Shown here one piece after another: positions 8,804 through 16,709 of a DNA stretch of 36,036 nt. The translations under genes and the position numbers were made by a program. The notes beneath the pieces are model-generated. The model was given only the letters and a program-made list of their open reading frames with translations. It was not told the origin of the DNA and made no database searches. The stretch's first letter is position 1; each line of letters begins with the position of its first letter. This DNA is from Methylobacterium crusticola. Its GTDB lineage: Bacteria; Pseudomonadota; Alphaproteobacteria; Rhizobiales; Beijerinckiaceae. The stretch covers positions 6,837 through 42,872 of the forward strand of contig NZ_KZ984615.1 of NCBI RefSeq assembly GCF_003574465.1, read 5' to 3'.

Positions 8804-9738
8804 GTGCCGCCGCGCCCCTGGAGGCCCGCGTCGCGGCCGCCCTCGCCCGCGTGCCCGCCTGGCGCGAGGCCCCGCCGCGCTTCGCCCTCGCGGCCGCGCC
8901 CGTCGCCTCGCCGCTCCACCGCGGGGTCGCCTCGGATTGCGTGCGCGTCGAGCCCGAGGGGGGCGCGCCCGTCTTCCTGAAGATCCGCCACCCCGACATG
9001 GCCCGCGACGTCGTGCCGTGGGCCGCCGAGGCCGCCCGCAAGGCCGCAAGCCTCGGCGTCGGGCCCCGGGTCGTGCTCGACGAGGACGGGCTCCTCGGCC
9101 TCGACTACCTGCCCGAGCCCTGGCGCTACGCCCGCCTCGGCGACCTCCAGGACCCGGGCGTGATGGCGGGCATCCTCGACGCCAAGAAGCGCCTGCACGC
9201 GGACGCCCCCCTCGGGCGGCGCTTCTGCCCCTTCGCGCGCCTCGACGCCCTCGCGGCCGAGGCCGGCGCGGCGGGCGTCGTCCTGCCGGACGGCACGGAG
9301 CGGCTCGTCGGGGTCGCCGGGCTCATCCGCGAGGCGATCCGGGCGGCGGGCCTCGACCTCGCGTTCTGCCACAACGACGGGGTCGCCTCGAACGTCATGC
9401 TCGACGGCGCCGGCGTCCGGCTCGTGGATTTCGACCTCGCCGGCGACAACGACCCCTGGTTCGACGTCGGCGTCCTCATCAACGAGGCCTGCGCCTTCGA
9501 GGCGGAGGCCTGCGCGGCCGTCGAGCACTACGCCGGCCGCTTCGAGGAGCGCCTGCTCAACCGCTGCCGGCTCTACGGCGCCCTCGACGACCTCGCGTGG
9601 GGCCTCTGGGGGGTGACCCGGGCGGCGACCTCGGCCCGCACCGGCATCGAGTTCCACAAGTACGGCACCTGGCGCCTCCTCCACGCCCGCACGACGCTCG
9701 GCGCGCGGGGGTTCGAGACGTGGCTGCGCCGGCTGTGA
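8800..9738 (+). CDS. APH/choline-kinase-fold phosphotransferase, first of a pair
   Basis: Small-molecule kinase (312 aa) of the aminoglycoside-phosphotransferase/choline-kinase fold. The Brenner catalytic loop is intact: His191-Asn192-Asp193 to Asn198 (FCHNDGVASN), followed by the metal-binding DFD at 210-212. The N-lobe lysine is probably Lys61 (VFLKI), but the nucleotide-loop region around residues 38-50 lacks the GG-x-SN pattern seen in the next gene. The C-terminus ends KYGTW...WLRRL exactly as its neighbour does. The ATG overlaps the preceding stop. It may phosphorylate an amino-alcohol or related product of the amidohydrolase; thiamine-, choline- and homoserine-kinase-like enzymes share this fold, so substrate is open. 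Confidence 0.8.
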   Translation: MSAAAPLEARVAAALARVPAWREAPPRFALAAAPVASPLHRGVASDCVRVEPEGGAPVFLKIRHPDMARDVVPWAAEAARKAASLGVGPRVVLDEDGLLGLDYLPEPWRYARLGDLQDPGVMAGILDAKKRLHADAPLGRRFCPFARLDALAAEAGAAGVVLPDGTERLVGVAGLIREAIRAAGLDLAFCHNDGVASNVMLDGAGVRLVDFDLAGDNDPWFDVGVLINEACAFEAEACAAVEHYAGRFEERLLNRCRLYGALDDLAWGLWGVTRAATSARTGIEFHKYGTWRLLHARTTLGARGFETWLRRL

Positions 9739-9803
9739 GAGCCCGGGCCGCGAGGCCCCACCGGCGCCGGGCGGCGGCGAGGATGCGATCGGGAGGACCT
9801 GCG

Positions 9804-10742
9804 ATGGGCTGGAAACGCGTGGGCGAGGCTGCGAGCGAGAGCGAGCGCGCCCTCGAGGCGATCCTCGCCGGGATCGGGCGCTGGCAGGGGCGGCCCCTGC
9901 GCTACCACCCGGTCCCGGGCGGCATCAGCAACACGAACTGGCGCATCGATAGCGGGGAGGCGGGGGACTGCTTCCTCAAGGTCCCGGGGCGCGGCACCGA
10001 GATGTTCATCGCCCGCGCGGCCGCCCACGACGCGAGCCGCCGGGCGCAGGATTGCGGGTTCGGGGTCGCGGTGGTCGACTTCCTGCCCGAGGCGGGCGTC
10101 GAGATCTTCGCCTTCGCGGACGGCTTCCGGGCCTCCCAGAACCTCGACTTCCTGCGCCCGGCCGTGCGCGGCAACGCCGTGCGGGCGCTCAGGGCCTTCA
10201 ACGACGCGCCGGCCCTGGGGCTGACGAAGACGATCTTCGACATGATCGAGGAGCACGTCGCGCAGGTCGCGCAGGTGGGCGGGCGGGTGCCGGCGGACAG
10301 CGCGCACCTGATGCGCTGCTGCGCCGAGGCGAAGGCGGCGCTCCTCGCCTCCGGCCTCGACCTCGTGCCCTGCATGAACGACACGCTCGCGGGCAACTTC
10401 CTCATCGACGAGGCCGACCGGGTGATCCTGGTCGATTTCGAGTACGCCTCGAACAACGAGCGCGCCTACGAACTCGCCCTCTGGTTCACCGAGATGGCGT
10501 TTCCGGAGGCCGTCGAGCGCGAGATGATCGAGGCGTATTTCGGCCGCCTCGACCGCCGGATCGAGGCCCGCATCGCCGTGCTGCGGGCGCTCGCCGACCT
10601 CAAATGGGCGACCTGGGCGATGATCCAGGAGGCCGTGTCCACCCTGGACTTCGACTACTGCAAGTACGGGACCTGGAAGCACCGGCGGGCGCGCACGCTG
10701 TTCCACCACCCCGACTGGCCGCTCTGGCTGCGTCGCCTGTGA
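9804..10742 (+). CDS. Choline/ethanolamine-kinase-like phosphotransferase, second of a pair
   Basis: Paralogue of the preceding gene and also 312 aa. It has a good N-lobe (PGGISNTNWRI at 38-48, Lys59 in CFLKV) and the choline-kinase-like metal motif DFEYAS at 211-216. The catalytic loop reads Met191-Asn192-Asp193 to Asn198 (PCMNDTLAGN), so the usual histidine before Asn-Asp is methionine while the catalytic Asp and the Asn remain. The start at 9804 is chosen because GGGAGGA sits 6 bases upstream; an in-frame ATG at 9783 has no such site. The end matches its partner (KYGTWKHRRAR...WLRRL). A gap of 65 bases separates the two genes. Choline- or ethanolamine-like alcohols are plausible substrates. 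Confidence 0.8.
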   Translation: MGWKRVGEAASESERALEAILAGIGRWQGRPLRYHPVPGGISNTNWRIDSGEAGDCFLKVPGRGTEMFIARAAAHDASRRAQDCGFGVAVVDFLPEAGVEIFAFADGFRASQNLDFLRPAVRGNAVRALRAFNDAPALGLTKTIFDMIEEHVAQVAQVGGRVPADSAHLMRCCAEAKAALLASGLDLVPCMNDTLAGNFLIDEADRVILVDFEYASNNERAYELALWFTEMAFPEAVEREMIEAYFGRLDRRIEARIAVLRALADLKWATWAMIQEAVSTLDFDYCKYGTWKHRRARTLFHHPDWPLWLRRL

Positions 10743-10766
10743 CGTCGCCGGGGCCCGGGCGCCCCT

Positions 10767-11540
10767 TCAGGCCCCGCCCCAGTTCATGGTGAGGCCGCCG
10801 TCCATGGTCCAGGTCTGGCCGGTGACGTAGTCGCCGTGGTCGGAGGCGAGGAACAGCGCCAGGCGGGCGATCTCCACCGGCTGCCCGGGCCGGTGCCAGG
10901 GGATCTCCCGCATCGAGGCGTCCCGCTTCCCGGGGTCGTCCAGGCGGTCCTGCGTCATCGGGGTCTGGATCAGGCCGGGCGCGATGCCGTTCACGTTGAT
11001 CCGGTCGGGCGCGACCTCGACCGCGAGGCTGCGGGTGAGGGAGCCGAGACCGGCCTTGGCCATGCCGTAGGGCGCGGAGCCGGCGGTCGGCAGGTGCTGG
11101 GCCACCGACGAGACGTTGACGATGCGCCCGCCCCCGCCGCGCCGCTTGCGCAGGGCCACGAAGGCGCGGGCGCAGTGCAGGGGGCCCTTCAGGTTGGTGT
11201 CGAGGATCACGTCGAGCTGGTCCTCGGGCAGCGACGCGACCGGCGTGCGCGCGCCCATGCCCTTGCCGGCGTTGTTGACGAGGACGTCGAGGGTGCCGAG
11301 CTCGGCCTCGACGCGCCGCACGAGGGCGTCGACGGCGGCGGCGTCGCGCACGTCGAGCTGGGCCACCAGGGCCCGGCGCCCGGCCGCCTCGACCCGCCGG
11401 CGCGTCTCGGCCGCGCCCTCGGCGTCGGTGTGGTAGGTGATGCAGACGTCCGCCCCGGCCTCGGCGAACACCGCCGCGATGGCCTGCCCGATGCCGGAAT
11501 CGGCGCCCGTCACCAGGGCTATCTTATTGTCGAGCTTCAT
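10767..11540 (-). CDS. Short-chain dehydrogenase/reductase (SDR)
   Basis: Classical SDR oxidoreductase (257 aa). The cofactor motif TGADSGIG is at residues 11-18, NNAG at 89-92, and the catalytic set is Ser145, Tyr158 and Lys162 (YGMAK). The C-terminal part (PGLIQTPMT, then DYVTGQTWTMDGG) is typical of 3-oxoacyl reductase- and glucose-dehydrogenase-like SDRs. The start is supported by AGGAG 8 bases upstream of the ATG. It is convergent with the kinase gene, 24 bases away, and lies downstream of the second amidase on the same strand. It probably interconverts an alcohol and a ketone or aldehyde; family resemblance does not fix the substrate. Confidence 0.88.
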   Translation of the reverse strand: MKLDNKIALVTGADSGIGQAIAAVFAEAGADVCITYHTDAEGAAETRRRVEAAGRRALVAQLDVRDAAAVDALVRRVEAELGTLDVLVNNAGKGMGARTPVASLPEDQLDVILDTNLKGPLHCARAFVALRKRRGGGGRIVNVSSVAQHLPTAGSAPYGMAKAGLGSLTRSLAVEVAPDRINVNGIAPGLIQTPMTQDRLDDPGKRDASMREIPWHRPGQPVEIARLALFLASDHGDYVTGQTWTMDGGLTMNWGGA

Positions 11541-11599
11541 GAAAAACTCCTGTCCGGCAGCCAAACGCCGGCCCCCGACAGGCGTTCCTCCCGCCCCGG

Positions 11600-13015
11600 T
11601 CAGGGACGGTGCCTCACCCGGGGCGCGTCGAGGACGGGCCAGGGCCGGGCCGCCTCGAAGGCCCGCGAGGCGCGCAGCACGCCGGCATCCGCCCCCATCG
11701 GGCCGACGATCTGCAGGCCCACCGGCAGCCCGGCCGCATCCAGCCCGCACGGCACCGTCGCGGCCGGCTGGCCGGTGAGGTTGAAGGGGTAGGAGAACGG
11801 CGTCCAGCCGAGCCAGTCCTGGCCGAAGCGCCCGTCCGGCGGGGTGAGGTGGCCGGTCGGGATGGCGGGCGTGGCGACGGTCGGGGTCAGGAGCAGGTCG
11901 TAGGTGGCGTGGAACCGCGCCATCGCGGTGAACAGCGCGCCGCGGGCGGTGAGGGCCGCGACGAAGTCGGGGGTCTCGATCCGCCGGCCGCGCTCGGCCG
12001 CCTCGCGCAGGGCCGGCTCGACCTCGGCGCGGCGGGCCTCCGGGATGCCCCGCAGCACGCACCAGGCCCCCACGAGCCAGATCCCGTTCAGGGTCTCGAC
12101 CGGGTCGGGGAAGCCGGGATCGGCCTCCTCCACCGTGGCGCCGAGCTCCGCGAAGGCCCGGGCGGCGGCCTCGGTCAGGCGCGCCACCTCCGGGTCCACG
12201 GTCCCGGCGTAGCCGAGGCGCGGGCTCCAGGCGATGCGCAGCCCGCGCACGCCGTCCTCGAGGCCGGCGTCGTAATCGGGCGGCTCGGCGAGGCTGGCCG
12301 CCATGTCGCGGGCGTCGGGCCGGGCCATGGCCCGGAGCATCAGGGCGGCGTCCCGGACCCCGCGGGTGATCGGGCCGAGATGGGCCACCGGGCCGAAGGG
12401 CGAGGGCGGGTAGGCCGGGACCCGGCCGTAGCTGGGCTTGAGGCCGTAGACGCCGCAGAACGAGGCCGGGATGCGGATCGAGCCGGCGCCGTCGGTGCCG
12501 ATGTGCAGGAGGCCGAGGTTGAGGGCCGCCGCCGCGGCCGCCCCGGCCGAGGAGCCGCCCGTGGTGAGGCGCGTGTCCCAGGGGTTGCGGGCCGCGCCGG
12601 TGAGCGTCGAGTCGCCGAGGCCCTTCCAGCCGAATTCCGGCATCGTGGTCTTGGCGACCGGGATCGCCCCGGCCTCGACGAGGCGGTCCACCGCGGGCGC
12701 GCTCTCGGCGAGGGGCGCCTCCGCGGTGGTGGGCGAGCCGCGCCGCATCGGGTGGCCGGCCCAGGCGATGTTGTCCTTGACGGTGAAGGGCAGGCCGTCG
12801 AGGGGGCCGCACGGCCGGCCCGCGGCCCAGCGCGCCTCCGACGCCGCGGCCGCCGCGAGGGCCGCCTCCCCGTCGACGAGCACGAAGGCGCCGAGGTCGG
12901 GGCCGTGCCGGGCGACGCGCGCGAGGGCGTCGCCGACCACCTCCCGGGGCGAGAGCGAGCGGTCGCGATAGCGTCCCAGGATCGCCGTGCCGTCGAGCTG
13001 CCAGATCTCGGTCAT
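11600..13015 (-). CDS. Amidase-signature family hydrolase, second copy
   Basis: Second amidase-signature enzyme (471 aa), only distantly similar to the one at 5131. The triad is Lys80 (FTVKDNI), cis-Ser155 (TTGGSSAG) and Ser179 (DGAGSIRIPAS); here the family arginine after GSI is present. The length is usual for the family. The sequence resembles the amidases found beside oligopeptide and amide transporters, and Glu-tRNA amidotransferase subunit A is excluded because there is no gatC or gatB nearby. It is transcribed towards the SDR gene, 59 bases downstream, so the two may form an operon. Together with the other amidase it suggests that two different amides are processed at this locus. Confidence 0.87.
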   Translation of the reverse strand: MTEIWQLDGTAILGRYRDRSLSPREVVGDALARVARHGPDLGAFVLVDGEAALAAAAASEARWAAGRPCGPLDGLPFTVKDNIAWAGHPMRRGSPTTAEAPLAESAPAVDRLVEAGAIPVAKTTMPEFGWKGLGDSTLTGAARNPWDTRLTTGGSSAGAAAAAALNLGLLHIGTDGAGSIRIPASFCGVYGLKPSYGRVPAYPPSPFGPVAHLGPITRGVRDAALMLRAMARPDARDMAASLAEPPDYDAGLEDGVRGLRIAWSPRLGYAGTVDPEVARLTEAAARAFAELGATVEEADPGFPDPVETLNGIWLVGAWCVLRGIPEARRAEVEPALREAAERGRRIETPDFVAALTARGALFTAMARFHATYDLLLTPTVATPAIPTGHLTPPDGRFGQDWLGWTPFSYPFNLTGQPAATVPCGLDAAGLPVGLQIVGPMGADAGVLRASRAFEAARPWPVLDAPRVRHRP

Positions 13016-13034
13016 GGGGGTGTCCTCGCGGGGG

Positions 13035-13079
13035 GCGGCCTGACGGAGCGCGGCCGGCGGCCGGGCTCCGTCAGGCCGC
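13035..13079 (-). terminator. Hairpin overlapping the end of the glycosyltransferase gene
   Basis: Perfect 15-base arms (13035-13049 and 13065-13079) with a 15-base GC-rich loop. On the minus strand the first arm covers the last two codons and the stop of the glycosyltransferase gene at 13071. It lies before the second amidase (start 13015), so it probably ends the carotenoid transcript. Confidence 0.65.
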
Positions 13080-14195
13080 CGGGTAGGTGCGGCCCTTCCA
13101 GGTCGCGACGCCGGCCCGGCGCGGCCGCAGCAGGGCGTTCCACTGCAGGGCGAGCGCCAGCGCCACGGTGACGGGGTGCAGCAGGATCGTGCGCGGGTCC
13201 TCGCGGGTGGCGAGCGTGATGGCCGCCCGGGTGGCGAGGGAGAGGGCGAGGCTCCCGGAGGCGAGCGGGAGGCTGCCGGCGCCCGCGAGGGCCGCCAGGA
13301 CGAGGAGCGGCGGCAGGACGTGGCCGCCGCCGAGGAGCAGGGTCCAGACCGGGAGGGCGCGCGGGGTCGCCAGGCCCTCGTGGGCGTTCTTCGAGAAGCC
13401 CGCCCAGGCCTGCCCGAAGGCGGTGTACATGCGGCAGGTGGCGAGCCCGGCCCCGGCGACGAGGTCGGTCGCGAGGCCCGCGCGCCGGAACGCCCGGGGC
13501 AGCTGCACGCCGTCGTGCAGGCTCGCCCGGATCGCGCCGTGGCCGCCGGCGGCCCGGTAGGCGCCCGCCTCCACGAGGACGAGCTGGCCGCAGGCCGCGC
13601 CGAGGGCCGGGTCGCGCAGGCGCCGCATCAGCGGGACCGGCAGGTAGCCGAGGAGGAGGAGGTTGATCATCGGCACGGTCAGGCGCTCGCCGAGGCTGCC
13701 GGTGACCTGGCGCGGCACGCCGCTGACGAGGGCCGCGCCCCGCGCCCGCGCGGCGGCCGCGAGCGCCGCGGCGGCGCCGGCCTCGAGGCGCACGTCGGCG
13801 TCGACGAACAGCAGGTAGCGCCCCGCCGCGGCCTCGGCCAGGACGTGGCAGGCGTGGTTCTTGCCGGTCCAGCCCGGCGGCAGGGGCGGCACCGCGATCA
13901 GCCGCAGGCGCGGGTCCCGGGCGGCGTGCTCCGCCACGAGGGCGGGGGTCGCGTCGGTCGAGTGGTCGTCGGCGACGATCACCTCCACGGCGACGCCGGT
14001 GCTGGCGCAGGCCGCCGCCAGGGTCGGGCCGAGATTGGCGGCCTCGTTGCGGGCCGGGATCAGGATCGAGACGGTCCCGTCGGGGTCCGGCCCTGCGGGC
14101 GCCCTCCGGGGCGGCCGAAGGGCGACGAGGTTCGCGAGTGCCAGGGCGGCCGGCAGGAGGGCGAGGAGGAGGGCCGCGAGGGCCAGCAGGGTCAC
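13071..14195 (-). CDS. CrtQ-like family 2 glycosyltransferase (carotenoid glycosylation)
   Basis: Membrane-anchored GT2 enzyme (374 aa). An N-terminal helix (residues 2-25) is followed by the GT-A core: SILIPARNEAANL (43-55), VADDHSTD (74-81) and the metal-binding FVDADV (130-135). Hydrophobic helices fill the C-terminal quarter. The length matches CrtQ-type diaponeurosporenoate glycosyltransferases of C30 carotenoid pathways. The GTG start overlaps the stop of the acyltransferase gene (GTGA), so it is coupled. In the pathway it would add a sugar to a carboxylated C30 carotenoid, and the neighbouring acyltransferase would add a fatty acid. The assignment rests on context as much as on sequence. 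Confidence 0.8.
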   Translation of the reverse strand: MTLLALAALLLALLPAALALANLVALRPPRRAPAGPDPDGTVSILIPARNEAANLGPTLAAACASTGVAVEVIVADDHSTDATPALVAEHAARDPRLRLIAVPPLPPGWTGKNHACHVLAEAAAGRYLLFVDADVRLEAGAAAALAAAARARGAALVSGVPRQVTGSLGERLTVPMINLLLLGYLPVPLMRRLRDPALGAACGQLVLVEAGAYRAAGGHGAIRASLHDGVQLPRAFRRAGLATDLVAGAGLATCRMYTAFGQAWAGFSKNAHEGLATPRALPVWTLLLGGGHVLPPLLVLAALAGAGSLPLASGSLALSLATRAAITLATREDPRTILLHPVTVALALALQWNALLRPRRAGVATWKGRTYPAA

Positions 14196-15031
14196 GAGGG
14201 CAGGCCCTTGCCGTGCCCGGGCTCGAAGGACCGCCCGGTGAGCCCCGCCGCCAGCCGGCGCCAGGCATCGTAGACGCCCCCGACGCCCCGCCGCCCCTCC
14301 AGCAGGGAGGCGAAGCGGGCGGGATCGCGGCTGCGCACGTCGGCGCCGAGGCGGTCGACGGCGCGGGTCAGGTCGGCCTCGAGGCGCGCGAGGCGGTCCG
14401 GGCGCGGCAGGGCCAGGAGGTCGGCCCCCGGGATCCCGGCCCCGAAGGCCGCGAAGGCCTCCGCCCCGCGCTCGTCCCAGAACGCGTACTCGAGGGCGAG
14501 CGGCACGAAGAGCGCGCCGGGGGCGATCTCGGGCAGGCGGGCGACGCCGGGGCGCAGGCCGAGGGGCCGGTCGCGCACGTCGCTGAAGCGGCCCTGCGCG
14601 GTGATCCACAGGACCGGGGCGGGCCGCGCGAGGATCCGGCGCGAGGCGGCCAGGAACGCGGCCGCCCCGCGGGGGCTCGCGAGGTCGACCCCGAAGGCCC
14701 CCATGCGGGCGAAGATGCGGTAGCGCGCCAGCATGGCCGCGTCGAAGGGCGCGTAGCTCTCGGCCCGCGGGAAGAAGCGGTGCCCGAGCAGGATGATGAC
14801 GGCCGCGTCCCACCAGGCCGGATGGTTGCAGTAGACCACCACCGGGCCGGCGGGGGCCGCCGGCGGCAGGCCCCAGGCGGGCACCCGCAGGGCGTTCATG
14901 TGCCGGCGCAGGTAGCGCGCGAAGTAGAGCCCCATGAAGCGCCAGACGAGGGGGGACCGGGCCTCGACCGGGTCGTCGATTCCGGCGCGGGGCGGCGCGC
15001 CCCGCGCGAGGCCGCGCGGGGCGCCCCTCAC
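14192..15031 (-). CDS. PlsC/CrtO-like acyltransferase
   Basis: Lysophospholipid-acyltransferase-type protein (279 aa). The HX4D catalytic motif is at His70-Asp75 (NHPAWWD), and a later block around residue 130 (AQGRFSD) corresponds to the acyl-acceptor region. The GTG start at 15031 overlaps the stop of the desaturase-like gene (GTGA), and its own stop overlaps the next start, giving a three-gene coupled block. In C30 carotenoid clusters an acyltransferase of this kind esterifies the sugar of the glycosylated carotenoid, as CrtO does in staphyloxanthin synthesis. A general phospholipid role is the main alternative. Confidence 0.78.
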   Translation of the reverse strand: MRGAPRGLARGAPPRAGIDDPVEARSPLVWRFMGLYFARYLRRHMNALRVPAWGLPPAAPAGPVVVYCNHPAWWDAAVIILLGHRFFPRAESYAPFDAAMLARYRIFARMGAFGVDLASPRGAAAFLAASRRILARPAPVLWITAQGRFSDVRDRPLGLRPGVARLPEIAPGALFVPLALEYAFWDERGAEAFAAFGAGIPGADLLALPRPDRLARLEADLTRAVDRLGADVRSRDPARFASLLEGRRGVGGVYDAWRRLAAGLTGRSFEPGHGKGLPS

Positions 15032-16566
15032 GAGGCGGCCCGCAGCGCCTCGCCGGCGGTCTCGCCCCGCGCGTCCTGGTCGAGGGCGTCGGCGGCGATC
15101 CAGCCCGACATCATCACCATGGGCATGCCGGGCCCCGGATGGGCGGCGCCGCCCGCGAGGTAGAGCCCGCGCACCTCGCGCGAGCGGTTGCCGGGCTTGA
15201 ACGCCCCCATGATGCGGCCGTGGGAGGCGAGCCCGTAGATCGCGCCGTTGAGCACCCTGTAGCGGGCGTGGATGTCGGCGGGCGTGAGGTGGCGCTCGAC
15301 CACGATGCGCTCCTCGAGGTCGGGCATGCCGGCGGTGCGCTTGAGCTTGTCGAGGATCGTCTGCCGGTAGGCCGGCAGCATCCTGGACCAGTCGTGGTGG
15401 GGGCGCAGGTAGGGGGTGTGGACCAGCACGTAGAGCGCCTCGCCGCCCTCCGGGGCCACCGAGGGGTCGGTGGCGCTCGGGGCGGCCAGGTAGGCGGTCG
15501 GGTCGGGGGCCGGCTCGCCCCGGCGGTAGATCGCGTCGAACTCCTCCTCCGGGTCGCGCGAGAACACGAAATCGTGGTGGGCGAGGTGGTCGTAGCGCTT
15601 GTTCAAGCCGAGGTAGAGCACCACGCCCGAGCAGGCGGGCTCGAAGCTGCGCTTCTCGTAGGCGCGGCCGACCGGGCCGCCGACGAGCTCGCGGTAGGTG
15701 CGCACCGCGTCCATGTTCGAGATCACCCGGTCGTAGGCGACGAGGCCGTCGCGGGTGCGCAGGCCCTTGACGGCGCCGTCCTCGACCGCGACGCCCTCGA
15801 CCTCGGCGTCGGGCTTCAGGGTGGCGCCGAGCTCGGTGGCGAGCCGCATCAGCCCCTCGGCCACCGCCCGGGTGCCGCCCATCGGGTACCAGACGCCGTC
15901 CGCCGTCTGCATGTGGGCGATGGCGCAGAGCACCGCCGGCGCGCCGTAGGGCGAGGAGCCGACGTACTGCACGAAGTGGTCGAGCATCTGGGCGAGGCGG
16001 GCGTCCCGGACCTTGCCCCGGATGGTGCTGGCCACCGAGGCGTGCATGCGCAGCGAGAGCACGTCGCGCAGGGTGCCGGGGTTCATGTTCGCCCGGATGT
16101 TGATGGTGTCGAACAGGTCCTGGACCGGCTTCCAGAAGAAGAACCGCTCCGAGATGCCGTGCAGGTGCTCGGACACGGCCTGGAAGCGCCGGTAGCCCTC
16201 GCCGGCGCCGGCGCCCGGCGCGAAGCGGTCCATCTCGGCCGCCATGGCGGGCACGTCCTCCTGGAGGTCGATGCGGCCGCCGTCGTCGAAGAAGCAGCGC
16301 CATTGCGGGTCGAGGCGGCGCAGGTCCATGTAGTCGTGCACCGAGCGGCCCGCCTCGGCGAAGATGCGCTCCAGCACCCGGGGCACCGTGAGGATGGTCG
16401 GCCCCATGTCGAAGCGGAAGCCGCCCTCGTGCAGCACCGCCGCCTTGCCGCCGAGCCAGGCGTTCTTGTCGTAGAGGGTGACCCGGTGCCCCCGGGCCGC
16501 CGCCACGCAGGCCGCGGCCAGCCCGCCCAACCCACCGCCCACCACCGCGACCGAGGACCCTGCCAT
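15028..16566 (-). CDS. CrtN/CrtP-type carotenoid desaturase or oxidase
   Basis: FAD-dependent oxidoreductase (512 aa) of the phytoene-desaturase family. The dinucleotide-binding motif VVGGGLGGLAAA is at about residues 8-19, the family segment GFRFDMGPTILTVP follows near residue 48, and the C-terminal FAD signature GLYLAGGAAHPGPGMP is near residue 475. I chose the ATG at 16566 because it sits next to the FAD motif; GGGAG lies 10 bases upstream, and a GTG one codon earlier is equally possible. It is first in a coupled block with acyltransferase and glycosyltransferase genes. It may desaturate the C30 backbone or, as CrtP does, oxidise a terminal methyl group; sequence alone does not decide. Confidence 0.85.
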   Translation of the reverse strand: MAGSSVAVVGGGLGGLAAACVAAARGHRVTLYDKNAWLGGKAAVLHEGGFRFDMGPTILTVPRVLERIFAEAGRSVHDYMDLRRLDPQWRCFFDDGGRIDLQEDVPAMAAEMDRFAPGAGAGEGYRRFQAVSEHLHGISERFFFWKPVQDLFDTINIRANMNPGTLRDVLSLRMHASVASTIRGKVRDARLAQMLDHFVQYVGSSPYGAPAVLCAIAHMQTADGVWYPMGGTRAVAEGLMRLATELGATLKPDAEVEGVAVEDGAVKGLRTRDGLVAYDRVISNMDAVRTYRELVGGPVGRAYEKRSFEPACSGVVLYLGLNKRYDHLAHHDFVFSRDPEEEFDAIYRRGEPAPDPTAYLAAPSATDPSVAPEGGEALYVLVHTPYLRPHHDWSRMLPAYRQTILDKLKRTAGMPDLEERIVVERHLTPADIHARYRVLNGAIYGLASHGRIMGAFKPGNRSREVRGLYLAGGAAHPGPGMPMVMMSGWIAADALDQDARGETAGEALRAAS

Positions 16567-16675
16567 CACGACGTCACTCCCGGACCATGGGCGCGGCGCG
16601 CCGCGGCCTCCCTGCGTCAAGCTAGGAGTCCGGCGGGGTGGGTCAACGCTTCACCGGGTCGCGCACCCCGGGGCC

Positions 16676-16705
16676 CGCGGCCGCCCCGAAGGGACCGCGG
16701 CCGCG
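16676..16705 (-). terminator. Hairpin after the histidine phosphatase gene
   Basis: Inverted repeat with 9-base arms CGCGGCCGC (16676-16684) and GCGGCCGCG (16697-16705), with an inner CCC-GAA-GGG stem in the loop. It lies just downstream of the phosphatase stop on the minus strand and upstream of the next desaturase gene. No T-run is present. Confidence 0.4.
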
Positions 16706-16709
16706 CGCC

